A stretch of 64,000 nt of DNA from Actinomortierella ambigua. Lineage: Eukaryota > Mortierellomycota > Mortierellomycetes > Mortierellales > Mortierellaceae. The stretch is taken from contig JAAAJB010000004.1 of the NCBI GenBank assembly GCA_016098155.1, forward strand, positions 62,001 through 126,000, read 5' to 3'. The notes under the pieces are model-generated. The model searched no databases, was not told the DNA's origin, and saw nothing but the letters and a program-made list of their open reading frames with translations. The position numbers and the translations under genes were made by a program. This document shows, piece by piece, positions 22,403 through 33,697 of the stretch (within the stretch, counting starts at the first letter, position 1; each line of letters opens with the position of its first letter).

Positions 22403-23224
22403 CGTCTTGACCCTTTACGGGCCATGGCATTGAGTCACTTCGCCACTACAACGTACATAGCTTGTCCACTGTAATACAGATGATCGTATTAATACCTCTG
22501 TATGTTTTATCCCCAAAGGCGGTGGACTTTCCAAGCGCTTGACCTTCTTCACTCTTCAGATCCGTCGGAGGCCCTGACGGACAAGGTGCCGACAACGATC
22601 ATCAGACACTTTCGCAGACTTTTGCGGATCAACACCAGTTCAACACTGGGAACGTGTACGTGCTGTATTGCCTAGGACGCCCTTTCCATTACTGGGGCTG
22701 CCCGGGGCCCAACACCAGCGAAGAAGAATAGAAGAGAGTATACGTTTCGTGCCAACTCTTTAATGTCAAGAAAGTCTGTCATGATTTTAAGGCAAAGGAG
22801 AATTTCAGGTCTGGAGAACGCGATTTCAGAATGTCAAGACCCTCTAGGCAGCGTGTCTCGGCGTATGAATGGCTCAGGGTCTGAAAGAGAGAGAGACAGG
22901 AGATTGGACCTTCCTGTGAGACATTGGTCCCCAGAAATGGTTAGTGCCTCAATTAGTGGCATGGTGACGCTATGAGGCACCTCCCACCTTATCGTGCTCG
23001 ATTGGAGGTCCGTTCTCTGCTGTCACCTCATTGAATTCCTCTCTTCATTCGTCACACCCTCTCCTCTCATCTTTTCTTCTTTTCCACCCAATTCATTCCC
23101 TGCTCTCTTTCTCTCTTCTCTCTCTTTCATTCAAACTCTCCTCTTCGCTCTTTACATTCCCCCCACTCTTCGATTCCAACCACAAGCACCTGATTCGCCC
23201 CTTCCTCTTCATTTCATTCCGAGA
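22403..23224. other. Intergenic: upstream of phosphorylase-kinase gene
   Basis: No supported gene. The last about 200 bases (23020-23220) are strongly C/T-rich and match the leader type of this genome, so the promoter of the phosphorylase-kinase subunit lies here. Confidence 0.5.
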
Positions 23225-26200
23225 ATGCAATACCACTCACAAGAGAAGGTCCGCAACAGACTCGACTACTACTACCGCTGCGTGAATGCCGTTATCCTCA
23301 AACGACAGAACCCCACCACTGGCCTTATTCCTGCTTCCGTCGCAGTAACGACGCATGGCGACTACCGAGATGCTTGGGTTCGGTAGGTTGGGCCCACAAT
23401 GCACGCACACAGCGAAAAATGGAGCAAGGAGGTTGAGCACGTCCCCTGGGCTCAATTGCACCTAACCATACCATGCACTTTATTTTCCGTCATATCCGTC
23501 TCTAGCGATAACGTCTACTCGATCATGGCTGTCTTTGGCCTGGCCCTTGCTTATCGCCGTGTCGACGACGATGAAGGCCGTGCCTGTAAGTCGACGAATA
23601 AGATAATTGAGACATCGCTTAATGAAACGATTTGGTGGCACAAAGTTGACTGGTCTTTGCTTCCTCTCGGCGAACGAGCTTGTCTATTGTCCCATTCACC
23701 CCACACCCATTCTTGCGGATGGTTCCCATCGATGGTCTTCCAAAGGAGGTTGTCGAAAGCGAGTTCCCACGCGTCGATGTGTGCCATTCATCCTCTGATC
23801 TTTGCATCCCTTCGAGTGTTGCGTGACGACAGCATGATAACGCTTATCTGCGAGCGGGTATGAGAGGGGAAAGGGGGAAACCTTCTTTTTTTTGGTTTTC
23901 GTTCTGACCCTCCCCCACCCCCAACTTTCTGGGAACGGGAAGAGGTGGTTCTTGTCTTGCACGCGGTATTACACGATACGCGATGACATCTTCTTTGCGA
24001 TAATATGCAGCAGCATACCTGTCCAATGTCCACAGAATGGAAGTTGGGACTGTGCCCCTGAGATTTTCAGGGACGCGATGCATCTTCAAGAGTGTGACAT
24101 CATTTGTGATCCGGTACACATCGTACTGAACTGAGCATATTTTTTTGTCGTCTTGTCTTTACTCGCTACTGTTAGATGAACTGGAGCACGCCGTGGTGAA
24201 GCTGATGCGCGGCCTGCTTTTTTGCATGATGCGCCAGACGCACAAGGTCGAGCAGTTCAAGGCAACACAGAGCCACCGCGACTGTCTGCACGCAAAGTAC
24301 AACACAGCCACGGGCGACACCGTCGTCGGTGACTCGGAATGGGGACACTTGCAGATCGATGCCACCTCCATCTTCTTGCTCGCACTGGCCCAGATGACCG
24401 CTTCGGGCATCCAAATCATCTATACGACAGATGAGGTCGACTTTATCCAGAACCTGGTCTTTTACATCGAGCGCGCATACCGTACTCCCGACTATGGCAT
24501 TTGGGAGCGTGGCAACAAGATCAACCACGGCGAGCCCGAGCTCAACATGTCGTCCATCGGCATGGCTGTGGCCGCTCTGCAGGCCATCAACGGCATCAAC
24601 CTCTTTGGCTCTCGGGGAGGCCCTAGCTCCGTATGAATCCACGCGATCATTGATGTTGACTATTGCGTTAAATGAATGGCGATAGCAACAGTGACTCATA
24701 CTATTGGTTTTGTTCCACCTTTCCTGTCACTATGATTAGGTCATTCATGTTCTTCCCGACGAGATCACCCGCAACTACACGACGCTTCATTCTGCTCTTC
24801 CGCGTGAATCCAACTCCAAGGAAATTGATGCCGCTTTACTATCGGTCATTGGTTTCCCAGCCTTTGCTGTCGGCGATAAGAAGCTTGTTGACCTCACTCG
24901 CAGAAAGATCATTGAGAAGTTGGGTGGAAAGTATGGCTGTAAGCGCTTTCTTCGCGATGGCCATCAAACGGTGCTCGAAGGTAAGAGCTTTGTGCTGGTG
25001 AGGATAACAGAAATTTCGGACATTGGTTTTACCCCGTTCGGAGAATTAACTCTGTTGATCTGTCCTTGGTGGGCCAACCCTAATCTTGATAACTTGCTCC
25101 AGATACAAGCCGCCTCCACTACGACGCCCACGAACTCAAGATCTTTGAAGGCATCGAGTGCGAATGGCCACTGTTCTTCACCTACTTTGTTCTCGACGGA
25201 CTCTTCAACGAAAACGATGATCTTGTCGAGGAATACCGTGCCAAACTGGAGCCTCTGATTATTGATTCTGCCACCCTTGTCGATTTTGGTCAGTTCCTCC
25301 AGGACTCAATGTCGGACAGCGACTACAGCAACGGATGCAAGACCCCAACCTCGCCCGGATTCACCACACCGGGCAGCAACAGCGAGGGCAAGCTGCCCGA
25401 GCACATCCCGTTGATCCCCGAGCTTTACTACGTGCCCCAGCACCTGGTCGATGCTGAGAAGCAGACCAACCACTCGCAGGCGCGTGTCGCGAATGACAAC
25501 CTACCCCTTGTATGGGCCAACTCTCTCCACATGTTGGGAAGTCTCATCTACGAGAACTTGCTCAGTGTCGCCGAGGTCGATCCTCTCGGTCGTCGCTTCA
25601 ACGCACGCAAGACACACAAGAACGACTCTGTTGTACAAGTGGTCCTTCTTGCCGAGGACACTAATCTACAGAGCATGCTGAGCATGTACGGCCTCGAGAC
25701 CCAGACTGTCGACCAGGTGCAGCCCATCACGGTCAGTAGCCCCGAAACACTAAAGCAGGTCTACTGTGCTCTAGGCCAGAACAACAAACTAGGCCTTTCA
25801 GGACGACCCAAGCGACCGATTGGCTCCCTGGGTACCTCGCGCCTGTACCGCGTTCAGGGACACTTGTACGCGTTCACGCCTCATTTCATGGACAATGAGG
25901 AGTTCTACCTGACGAGTGATAACGACTATCTGATCTCGATCTTTGAGCAGGAGCTGGCCTTTGTGCGGCAGTACTGGCACTACCCAGGACGGCCGACGAT
26001 GGTGGTGTTGCTGACGCATGCCATGCTAGGCGGTCTGCGTCGCTCGCGTGCCTTCAGCTCGCATGGGCCCGAGCTGGATGCGCAACGGCTGACGACGTGG
26101 CGCAAGGCGTCGCTTGGATCGAGCCATCAAAAGGACAACAAGCGCAACCTGCTCAACTTCTTCATGACGCTCCGCAGCGGTGTTGTGAATGGCGTGCGCG

Positions 26201-28869
26201 TTCGCCTGGGACGGTTGAGCGAGATGGTGAACACGTCGTGCATCGAGTCGTTGGATTTCTTGGTGACGAAGAAGGATATCGATTGGCTTGGCATTCTCCG
26301 TGGCGCGGCGAATAAGCGCAAGGGACGCCAGTCTCGCAAGTTGGGCTTGAACGAGAGGCAAACCCAGGCAACGACACCCGGTACGTCTGGAAGTCGTACC
26401 CCAGGTCACCATCATCGGTGGTCGTCCGTCCGTCGTCCATCGTCCGTCTATGGCACCAACTTTTCGCTGGCCTCGCTGGCCACTCCCGCCGTGCACAGTG
26501 AGATTGAGGAAGGCGACAACTATTTCGGTCACGTTCAACAGAACCCTGGCGATATGATGGCCCCTCTGTCGCCGCGTGCCGCGGCACCACCACCACCGTC
26601 TTCATCGTCTTCGACGTCGAACGACCCTTATGGCACCGTTCGCCGATCGCGCAAGGATCCGACAAAGAGCTTTAAGCTTAAGGACCACGAGGAGCCACGC
26701 GCCGGCAACAATATCGGCAACAACGGCGGCAATGGCAGGAAGAGTGGTGTGTTGACGCCCGATATTGCCAACCTGGAAATCGCGGAAAATTCGCAGGATG
26801 TTGGGTTGGAACGAGGAGGAGGGGAAGGAGCGTTTGGCGAGGGTGAGGAAGTTGATTCGGACGAGTCGAACGCGGATGCGATGGATAGTCTTGGCTTGAC
26901 GTTGGGAGACCCGAGCCATCTGGAGGCGGCGATGAACATGTTGTCAATTTCTGTCAATCTGTACGATCAGGTGGATTTGCTGCAGTACCTGTTGTCCTGC
27001 AAGGACCCCAGCTTTGAGGTGACGACGGTGGGAGCGACGTTGGAGGCCCTGCTGGAGGAGGTGTACTTCAAGTCGCTGCAGCTCAAGCTGTGGTCGATTG
27101 TCCGTCAGGCGGCCGGATTGAGCAACAAGGTAGTCAACTCGCTGACGATCAACATTACGGATCTGGTCATCCGGCAAAAGCAGGTGACGATCGGCTTTGG
27201 ACCGACGGAACATGTGATTACGAGCCCCATTGGACCGGATGTGCTGAGCCAGATGATCTATGATGGCAACTTTGACGATGTCCGGGAAGGCCCTGTGGTG
27301 CAGGAGGTGTTGATCTACCTTGGATCGTTCATCCGCGCCAACCCAGAGATGTTTGAAGGTATCATGCGTCTGCGGACACATTTCCTGATCATTGCGCTGC
27401 GCGAGGAGATCCAGCGGCTGAACAGCTGTGATGAAACGGAGGCGGTGGAGCATCTGATGCAGCTGTCGCCGTTTGAGCTCAAGTCGTTGTTGGGCACGGT
27501 GCTTTCCGGTCCGACGCTGAGTGCGAATGCGACGAACACACTGCTTCGGAACCAGTCGTCGTCGTCGTTGACGGACCGCATCAGCGGTACAATGTCGGGA
27601 CGGAATGTGTCATTGACGGGTGAGGCATTGAGCATGGAGTCGATTATCTCATCGGGGCCATCGAGCTCGGTTGGCGCAGTGCCGATCCCGAATCTGGACA
27701 ATGACTCGCCATTGCTGAACATCAAGGTGCAGTCCGGTGGATACCACTCGGGTAACTTTTCCAAGATCCTGATCAATGAGAGCACAATGTCGATCTCGGG
27801 ACGTGGCATCAATGTGGTAGTCATTGACCCCGTGCAGCGCGTGTTGCTGGAGGCCGTTTCGTTTGACACGCACATTTCAGAGGATGAGTCGGATGATCTC
27901 GCCCGGTTGGTCGACTGGCTGCAGCCAGGAATGCTGGTGGTATGCTGTGCCAAGGACGACTGCTATGAGCATCTGACAGCGGCGGCCCGGCAAGCCCTGA
28001 AGCAGCTTGGCAGTGCGCTGCAGGTCGATATCAGGTACCGCGACTCGTGGTGCATGATTGGTGAAAAGGGCATCGAGTCGGGCGCGGCGGACGAGGTGCA
28101 CAAGAAGTACATGGATGGGCCAACAGAGGTGCTGGAGAAGAACATTGATCTGGCCAAGTACCGAGCCAAGGCGGAGGAGGATGGCAGGTGCCTATCGCCG
28201 TCGGCGATCGCGGCGTTTGTGCCCAATTCGTCCGGTCGGTGGTTGCGTCGCCGCAAGAATGATGGTTCGTTGAACCGCGTGCCGGAGAAGTTTTACCGAC
28301 GGGTGTGGCGGATCTTGTCACGGTCAGCCGGGTTCAAGATTGGCAGCCAGTTCTTGCCGCGAGATCCTCTGGTGTCAGAGAAGACACCTGAGGAGTTTAA
28401 CTTTGCGCTGGCGGTAGAGAACTTTTTGGGATTGATCTTGGATCCAGCGGAGCGCCAGATTGCGGTGGAGACGCTGATGGTGATTGCCAAGATTGAGGAC
28501 AAGCACCCAGGAATGGAAGTCCAGCCAGAGATCATTGACCTGTCGCTGATCATGCGCGAGGCCATGGAGCGTTTCTGGAACAAGTGGGTCGTCAATACTG
28601 TCTCGTCATCGGCAGCGGCTACATCGCCTCCAACCGGCCCGCCCAGCAGCGGCAGTGGTGGCGGTGCAAGTGCGACCGGCACTCACTTCATGCTAGCAGA
28701 AGCCGTTCGCCTTGCTATCGGCACAGGTGCTCAGGCCGGCTTTGAGAACCATGAGCGATTGGCGCGTCGCATGTTTTATGATCTGCCACAGGAGGGTAAG
28801 GAGGGCACCTATGCCTATCTGGCACGTGCTGTCTTCCGTCTGTTGCCATACTCGATCGATATGGAGTAA
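23225..28869 (+). CDS. Phosphorylase b kinase alpha/beta-type regulatory subunit
   Basis: Five exons, 23225..23382, 23506..23585, 24176..24630, 24740..24980 and 25103..28869, join in phase to 1566 aa. In animals the large alpha and beta subunits hold the phosphorylase kinase complex and gate its catalytic gamma subunit in response to Ca2+ and phosphorylation, controlling glycogen breakdown. Matches run the full length: [53 protein letters not shown]-like [69 protein letters not shown] (GH15-like N-terminal domain), [18 protein letters not shown], and C-terminal [13 protein letters not shown] and [18 protein letters not shown]. Extra length comes from low-complexity insertions at about residues 730-900 and 1117-1165. 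The protein ends in SIDME, lacking the CaaX-type farnesylation tail of animal alpha and beta subunits. Confidence 0.93.
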
Positions 28870-28936
28870 GATTGCTCGCAAGTCGGCACTTTTTTCTTTT
28901 TTCTACATACGATGACACTTTACATTTTTGCGATAG

Positions 28937-28942
28937 AATAAA
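28937..28942 (+). terminator. Poly(A) signal of phosphorylase-kinase subunit gene
   Basis: AATAAA lies 68 nt after the stop codon. The same neighbourhood (CGATAGAAYAAAATATAT) recurs at 33317 in the duplicated fragment, where the signal is changed to AACAAA. Confidence 0.55.
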
Positions 28943-28959
28943 ATATATACTTGAGGACA

Positions 28960-29235
28960 TCTTCTTGCCTCCTGAGCAAACAGAGAATGTAAATGGACAA
29001 CAGGCACTGGTGAAAACATGACCAACCCTCTTATTAAGCACGTTCTTAGTCTTTGACACCACCCCCAATGATTCCTTGATTTGGTCTGCCGATTTTATTC
29101 TTGCTCGCTCGTGCCCCAACAGGCTCCAATGTGTCTCCTGGAAGTATCGGGTATATTTTGGCCCTCTTGTGCCCGTCAACGCCCTACAAACCAACTCTTC
29201 CCAACCCCATCACCTTTAGCAACAGCCCCCAAAGA
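28960..29235 (+). repeat. Orphan copy of the small-secreted-protein promoter
   Basis: This stretch aligns by eye to 33350-33590 and 34650-34890, the upstream regions of the two four-cysteine secreted proteins. Shared blocks include AATGTGTCTCCTGGAAGTA (29128), CCCGTCAACGCCC and CAACAGCCCCCAAA. The TATA position reads TATATTTT. After about 29235 the similarity stops and no coding sequence of the family follows, so this is a promoter copy without its gene. Confidence 0.75.
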
Positions 29236-29536
29236 ACCACGGATCCGAGGTAATTAAGTTCTAGTGACTGGTATCGTACACCCCGGCGTACTGGTACCTC
29301 ACCCGCCGCGGTTTTTCTTCCGTACCGGTACGTACCATAGTTACATACTATCCTTCTGCCACGTCAATTAAGCTTGCCCCTCTCTGTTACAACGATAAGC
29401 AAACAATAGCGCTTTCTGCGCAGGTTAACGCGCGCGTAAATGTGCGAGCACCTGTGTTCTCCTTCGCCTATACCTCTATACTCTCTCTTTCCTTCCCCGC
29501 TTCCATCTCTCACAACACCTTCACCCCCCCCCCACC

Positions 29537-29644
29537 ATGCCCCGCACTTTCCGTGCCAATGCCCTCAAGAGAAACCGCACAGATGACAACATGCGAGAGA
29601 GGAAGAAGTCGAAGATGAGGAAGCGATTGCAATTTTCGAGATGA
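29537..29644 (+). CDS. Possible 35-aa basic ORF, likely a truncated gene start
   Basis: An ATG sits right after a CT-rich leader and a run of C, just like the real genes in this window. It opens a 35-codon frame beginning MPRTFRANALKRNRTDD and rich in Arg, Lys and Met. No family is recognised and no convincing donor continues it. It may be the surviving first exon of a decayed gene; a functional micro-protein cannot be excluded. Confidence 0.25.
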   Translation: MPRTFRANALKRNRTDDNMRERKKSKMRKRLQFSR

Positions 29645-29796
29645 TAGGGTCTATTCCTCTGCACTAGAAATATTTCCATAGACTTGGACTTTGAGCGTTA
29701 CCGCCCCTCCACTTCCTCTTATCAATTTGGAGAAGGGATATTAGTTATTGTAGTGTCATATTTGTGGAGTGGCAGAAAACAATATCCTCAATAGCA

Positions 29797-30300
29797 TCAT
29801 CTCCTGGACGAATACCTTTCTTTGATATGAACTATCCTCGGTAACGAAGCAGACGCTCGCTCTCCACTGAAGACGCTTGAATAGAGAGGTACATCCTTGC
29901 GAGGCGAGCAAGCGTAGGATACTCCTGGCGATAGTGCCTTCCACTTAGTACGACATCCCCAATTGAATACTTCAGCCGAAGTAACGATCCAACTCATCTC
30001 CCTTTGGCACGCCTCCTTCGACTTGCTAGTACCCCATTCGCCTTTGAAGTACTTGATTTTGGTTGCTCTTGTTTGCATTTTCGTCGTCGTCGCCTTTGCC
30101 GTCACTTGAAGTGGTGTGTGCAAGCCGAATAGGCCAATCCTTAGGCAATTCGCGTCGCAATCTTTCATGTCTGTCGTTAGCCAATCAGAAACAAACTTTA
30201 ATCGGTAGAATGCTTCCAGCCACAACCCCAAGCCCGAAGGGCCATTAGGCGCATGTACACGGATTAAGAACTCGACCTTTTGAAGGATCAGCAAATCCAT
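29797..30300 (-). CDS. Hypothetical 167-codon ORF in the accessory island
   Basis: An uninterrupted minus-strand frame with mixed amino-acid composition (MDLLILQKVEFLIRVHAP at the start, a Lys/Thr-rich middle, ERYSSRR at the end). No domain, signal peptide or splice support was recognised. Its length and balanced composition make it a little more credible than other random frames here, perhaps a remnant of a repeated element. Confidence 0.25.
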   Translation of the reverse strand: MDLLILQKVEFLIRVHAPNGPSGLGLWLEAFYRLKFVSDWLTTDMKDCDANCLRIGLFGLHTPLQVTAKATTTKMQTRATKIKYFKGEWGTSKSKEACQREMSWIVTSAEVFNWGCRTKWKALSPGVSYACSPRKDVPLYSSVFSGERASASLPRIVHIKERYSSRR

Positions 30301-30697
30301 GCATACAATGTTTTCGTGTTACGGCGATAAGCAATTATTCGGCCTGGACTCCATCTACAGCTCAAGAAAAAGACCAAAACACCCTTCTTCGATCCAAAAT
30401 CACGTAAAAAACGGCCAAGGAAGAAGGTCTGAAACAAAAGACGCATGGCATACTTCACTATGCGCATGGTATACCATCCGTGTACGATAGTATAGTATGC
30501 GAACTTGTGTACCAATATGCGACGGTACCGTTACTCATCGCCATTTCACCTTCTCTTTCTTTTCCTTCCCCGACAGCGGTGGTGTTTAAAAAGTCAACAG
30601 ATGGCTCCTAGATTTGCTTTTTTTTTTTTTCTGACCTCTACATCCCAACAGCCCTCTTTTATTTCCAATCTCCAAGCAACAGCAACCAAAAAGACTC

Positions 30698-31380
30698 ATG
30701 CATTTCCACAGCATTGGTATCTTCCTCTGTCTCACCACAGCTGCCCTTTTCACTCCGGTCTCGGGGAGCCAGAGGGTTAGTGAAAACATTGCCGAATCCT
30801 GTAGCAACTTGGAGATGGATGACTACACCCTGAAAGCGACCTGTCTGACTGATGGTGGGTGTGAAATTACGTCCGAACTCAATACGATTTCACTCCTTGG
30901 AAACGACGGCGAAGGTGACGAGATTATGCGTCCTGATATCATATGAATGAATGAATGAATGAAGGAGTGAAGTTGGAGACGAAACAAAAAAAAATTGCTA
31001 ACGCCGTTTACCCCATCCCCCCCCCACCCCGCCGCTTGATCATAGGCAACTTCAGATGGCGCAAGTTCAGATGGGGCAGGTTGAGTTGGTGGAATACCAA
31101 GTCGAGCGAGCCAGTTGAATTTCCGAGCGCTAACGGTAGGACCGTCATGACAGTCCAACTGATGAATCTCAAAACTGGAGAGGCTGCATCTCCTATTGCT
31201 GTTGACTTTGGTAAGTTCCCTTGGACGAGCACACGATTCTTTACACTGCATCATTGTGCTGGCTGTAAGCAAATTTTTTGTGTCTACTAACAATGGTCCT
31301 TCATTTTGGTAACTTCCACTCTGTCTGAAGCCCTTTATATCAAGAACGTTAATGGCAAACTGACCTATCGGGGGCCATAA
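30698..31380 (+). CDS. Secreted CVNH (cyanovirin-N homology) protein
   Basis: Three exons, 30698..30914, 31046..31210 and 31331..31380, join in phase to 143 aa. Residues 1-24 (MHFHSIGIFLCLTTAALFTP and on to VSGS) look like a signal peptide. The rest follows the CVNH pattern: ESCSNLEMDDYTLKATCLT then ...SLLGNDGEGNF in the first half, and a second half ending in YIKNVNGKLTYRGP. CVNH domains are two-fold pseudo-symmetric sugar-binding modules, often for high-mannose glycans, and occur in fungi as free lectins. The mature part keeps three cysteines in the first half (C34, C46, C51 by eye) but none in the second, so the usual second disulphide is missing. The first donor is GTGACG and the last acceptor CTGAAG, both weak, so exon 3 is the least secure. 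Role (self-wall binding, defence against other microbes) is unknown. Confidence 0.7.
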
Positions 31381-31585
31381 TCCAAGTAGTCCTGTGCTGC
31401 TACGTAGTATATAGCAAACAGCGTTATCTTTCCACGCCACCACGTTTGAGCAAAGAGTTCTATATTTTTTCCCTTTTAGTTACTTGTGCCGAGAAACATG
31501 GTTGCGTCGTACCTGTTTTGCTAAAGTTGTGATAGAAGAATTGGAATGTGGGTCAGAGAGGGCATGACAGGCCATCAAACATGAC
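31381..31585. other. Intergenic, nothing recognised
   Basis: 3' flank of the CVNH gene without further coding signals. Confidence 0.4.
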
Positions 31586-31589
31586 GGAA

Positions 31590-31850
31590 AAGTTAAACAT
31601 TCACCCTGACCCTTGCCTTTCCACTTTGCCATTTGTTTTATCGGAGTCCCTTGTTCCGATTCTCTTGATGTGTTCGACACAACAAAACACCACAGGAAAG
31701 TTTAACTCTTGCTTCATGTTCCATGACCCCTGCCTTCCCGCTTTGCCACTTGTTTCTTGATACGCTCGACCACACCAAAAAGTCACCGGAGAGTTAAACA
31801 TTCGCTTCATGTTCCATGACCCCTGCCCCTTGCCACTTGACTCGCTTGAG
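31590..31850. repeat. Imperfect tandem repeat of about 95-105 bp, 2.5 copies
   Basis: Units begin near 31594, 31698 and 31795. Shared pieces are GTTAAACATTC or GTTTAACTCT, GCTTCATGTTCCATGACCCC, CTTGCC...CCACTTTGCCA and a CTTGATNNGNTCGAC block. The first unit has diverged in the TTCATGTTCC part. No coding role was seen. Confidence 0.7.
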
Positions 31851-33079
31851 CCTTTCCTCCGCTTGTTCTGAATACTGTGCTCAATGCGCATGTTTATTTG
31901 CTTGATTTGATCGCTCTCCACTATATTACTATTCTTCTTATTCTGGCTGACGTTTATTTTTTTATTGTTCTTGCTCTGATCAATTTGCCTTTTGTCCTGT
32001 ACTATGTTATTGTTCTGTTCATTCTGAATGACCTCATGCTGCACATGATATCCCACGACTTAACGATAGTGCTTGGGAGTGTGGAAAGGAAGGAGAGCCA
32101 GCCTGCTAGCGAGGCGCTAGTGTTGGTGGGATTGTCGCGTGGGATCAGGTGAAAGGTCGATGATTGAGCAAATTTAATTGCCAGAGCTTGCAAGTGGTCA
32201 ACCCTTAATAGCCTAGCATAGTTCAGTAAATACCCCAATTGTACGGTGTGGGGATCCACACCGGGCTCCACCTGCTTCTCCTGCCCTCATCACTTTGTTT
32301 CCCTCTTTATAGACCACATACGACAAGCGGTGCCATTTGGAACGATGGGCCAGAATCCTTCGATCTAAGTAGATTACTGTCACCTGGTTTCGAGGTACAG
32401 ACATATGTGCGCACTTTAGATGCCGCCCCCTTACCAGATGGGCTCCAAGATGAAGTTGAGGCCGCCATCAGGAGCAAGAGTCGTTTGGAGCTCGTGGGAC
32501 TTTTCTCGCAAACCCACCTCCATCAAACTTGCCTAAGTACTACTTCAGTAGCACCGCAACGTACATGAAAGGGGCCGATGGGAGACGGACATTCTGAATA
32601 ACCAACGACAGGCTCCAGCAGCCCGACACTAGATGACCGGCTCAATCCTGAGAGAATGGACGATGCCTCACACTCCTTCTGGACCTGTCTCTCACAAAAC
32701 GGTTTCTTAGCATCAAGCTGCCAGTCGATGCGGTCCTGGGGTGGAATGATCATGATGGCAGAAGTCCACATCCGGCACATCCGGCAATATAGCACGATGG
32801 TAACACCCTGCTGAATGGATCGGCCTACACGAAGAGTCTAGATTATCTGCTTAGCTTCCTTTGGCGAGCATGACTGGCCCCATGTCGCGCGGCTTCCAAC
32901 AAGGAGCACAGATCTCGCTATGCCGGCGAAAAAAAAGGCTCTGGTACAGAATCAATTGGCAAGGCGGGCCGGACGACTCTCACCGTCACACTGGCGACAT
33001 TGCACGCGAAGGCGATGCGACGAGGTCGCTGATTGTGACGAACGGGCGAGCCGATCAGAAGTAGGCAGCGCTGCACAGA
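31851..33079. other. 1.2 kb of island DNA without a supported gene
   Basis: Only short frames are present. A plus-strand frame at about 32310-32568 and a minus-strand frame at 32523-32795 have protein-like composition but no recognised domain, and each ends abruptly. An 18-nt perfect hairpin (GGTGTGG, loop GGAT, CCACACC) lies at 32245-32262, directly followed by GGGCTCCACC, which matches the inverted arm of the fold-back element at 33114. Confidence 0.45.
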
Positions 33080-33345
33080 CAACTATGGGCGACTGACGCG
33101 TCGCATGTTTTATGGTGGAGCCCAGTTCGGGTCGGTTGTAACTGGACTCCACCATATGCCACAGGAGGGTAAGGAGGGCACCTATGCCTATCTGGCACGT
33201 GCTGTCTTCCGTCTGTTGCCATAATCAATCGACATGCAGTAGGATTGCTCGCAAGCCAACTCCTTATTTCTACCAACGATGATGCTTTTCATTTTTGCAC
33301 ATTGAGAAATACTTTGCGATAGAACAAAATATATTCTTGAGGACA
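33080..33345 (+). pseudogene. Duplicated 3' end of the phosphorylase-kinase gene, broken
   Basis: This copies roughly 28745-28960: CGCGTCGCATGTTTTAT, then CCACAGGAGGGTAAGGAGGG and GTGCTGTCTTCCGTCTGTTG are identical to the parent, and the 3'-UTR follows. It is broken twice. A 40-bp inverted repeat interrupts the frame at 33114, and the codon after LeuLeuPro is TAA instead of TAC. Upstream of about 33080 the similarity fades. It is therefore a non-coding fragment that travelled together with the adjacent secreted-protein promoter. Confidence 0.85.
33114..33153. mobile_element. 40-bp fold-back insertion (MITE-like hairpin)
   Basis: Compared with the parent sequence near 28770, 40 bp are inserted after GTTTTAT. 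The arms GGTGGAGCCCAGTT and AACTGGACTCCACC pair over 14 positions with one mismatch around a 12-nt loop. AT flanks both sides, so a short AT or TA target duplication is possible. Too small to code for anything; a derivative of a larger inverted-repeat element is likely. Confidence 0.65.
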
Positions 33346-33597
33346 TCCTCTTGCTTCAAGAACAAACAGAGGATAATGACACTGGTAATGGTGAAAGCAC
33401 GATAAAACCTCCCATCACGTACGTTCTTGGTCCCCAATACCACCCCCTTGACCCCCCTTTTTTTTTCTTCTCAATGTGTCTCCTGGAAGTACCAATATTA
33501 ATAGGACTTCTTGCGCCCGTCAATGCTCAACAAACCAATTCTTCCCAACCTCATCATCTTTGACAACAGCCCCCAAAAGAACTATCCCACACCCAAG

Positions 33598-33677
33598 GTA
33601 GACCGCTATACCTTTATTTTTCATGAACAGACAGGCCTGATTTGATGCTGAAAATCGCTCATCCGGCATTTTCCAGT
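33598..33677 (+). other. Probable 5'-UTR intron of secreted-protein gene 1
   Basis: The donor CCCAAG|GTAGAC and acceptor TTTTCCAG are kept in both tandem units at the same place relative to the ATG. Removal leaves a leader ending TTTACCAAGAAACGAGAAATC before the start codon. Confidence 0.5.
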
Positions 33678-33697
33678 TTACCAAGAAACGAGAAATC

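Noticed and set aside
31601..32056. 151-codon minus-strand ORF over the tandem repeat
   Set aside because: Asn/Gln/Lys-rich frame generated by the repeat and A/T-rich DNA; no start context or domain.
33114..33153. Possible tRNA remnant (7-bp acceptor-like stem ending CCACC, inner TTCGGGT)
   Set aside because: The whole 40 bp form a single hairpin with no D or anticodon arm, and it is absent from the parent copy of the sequence.
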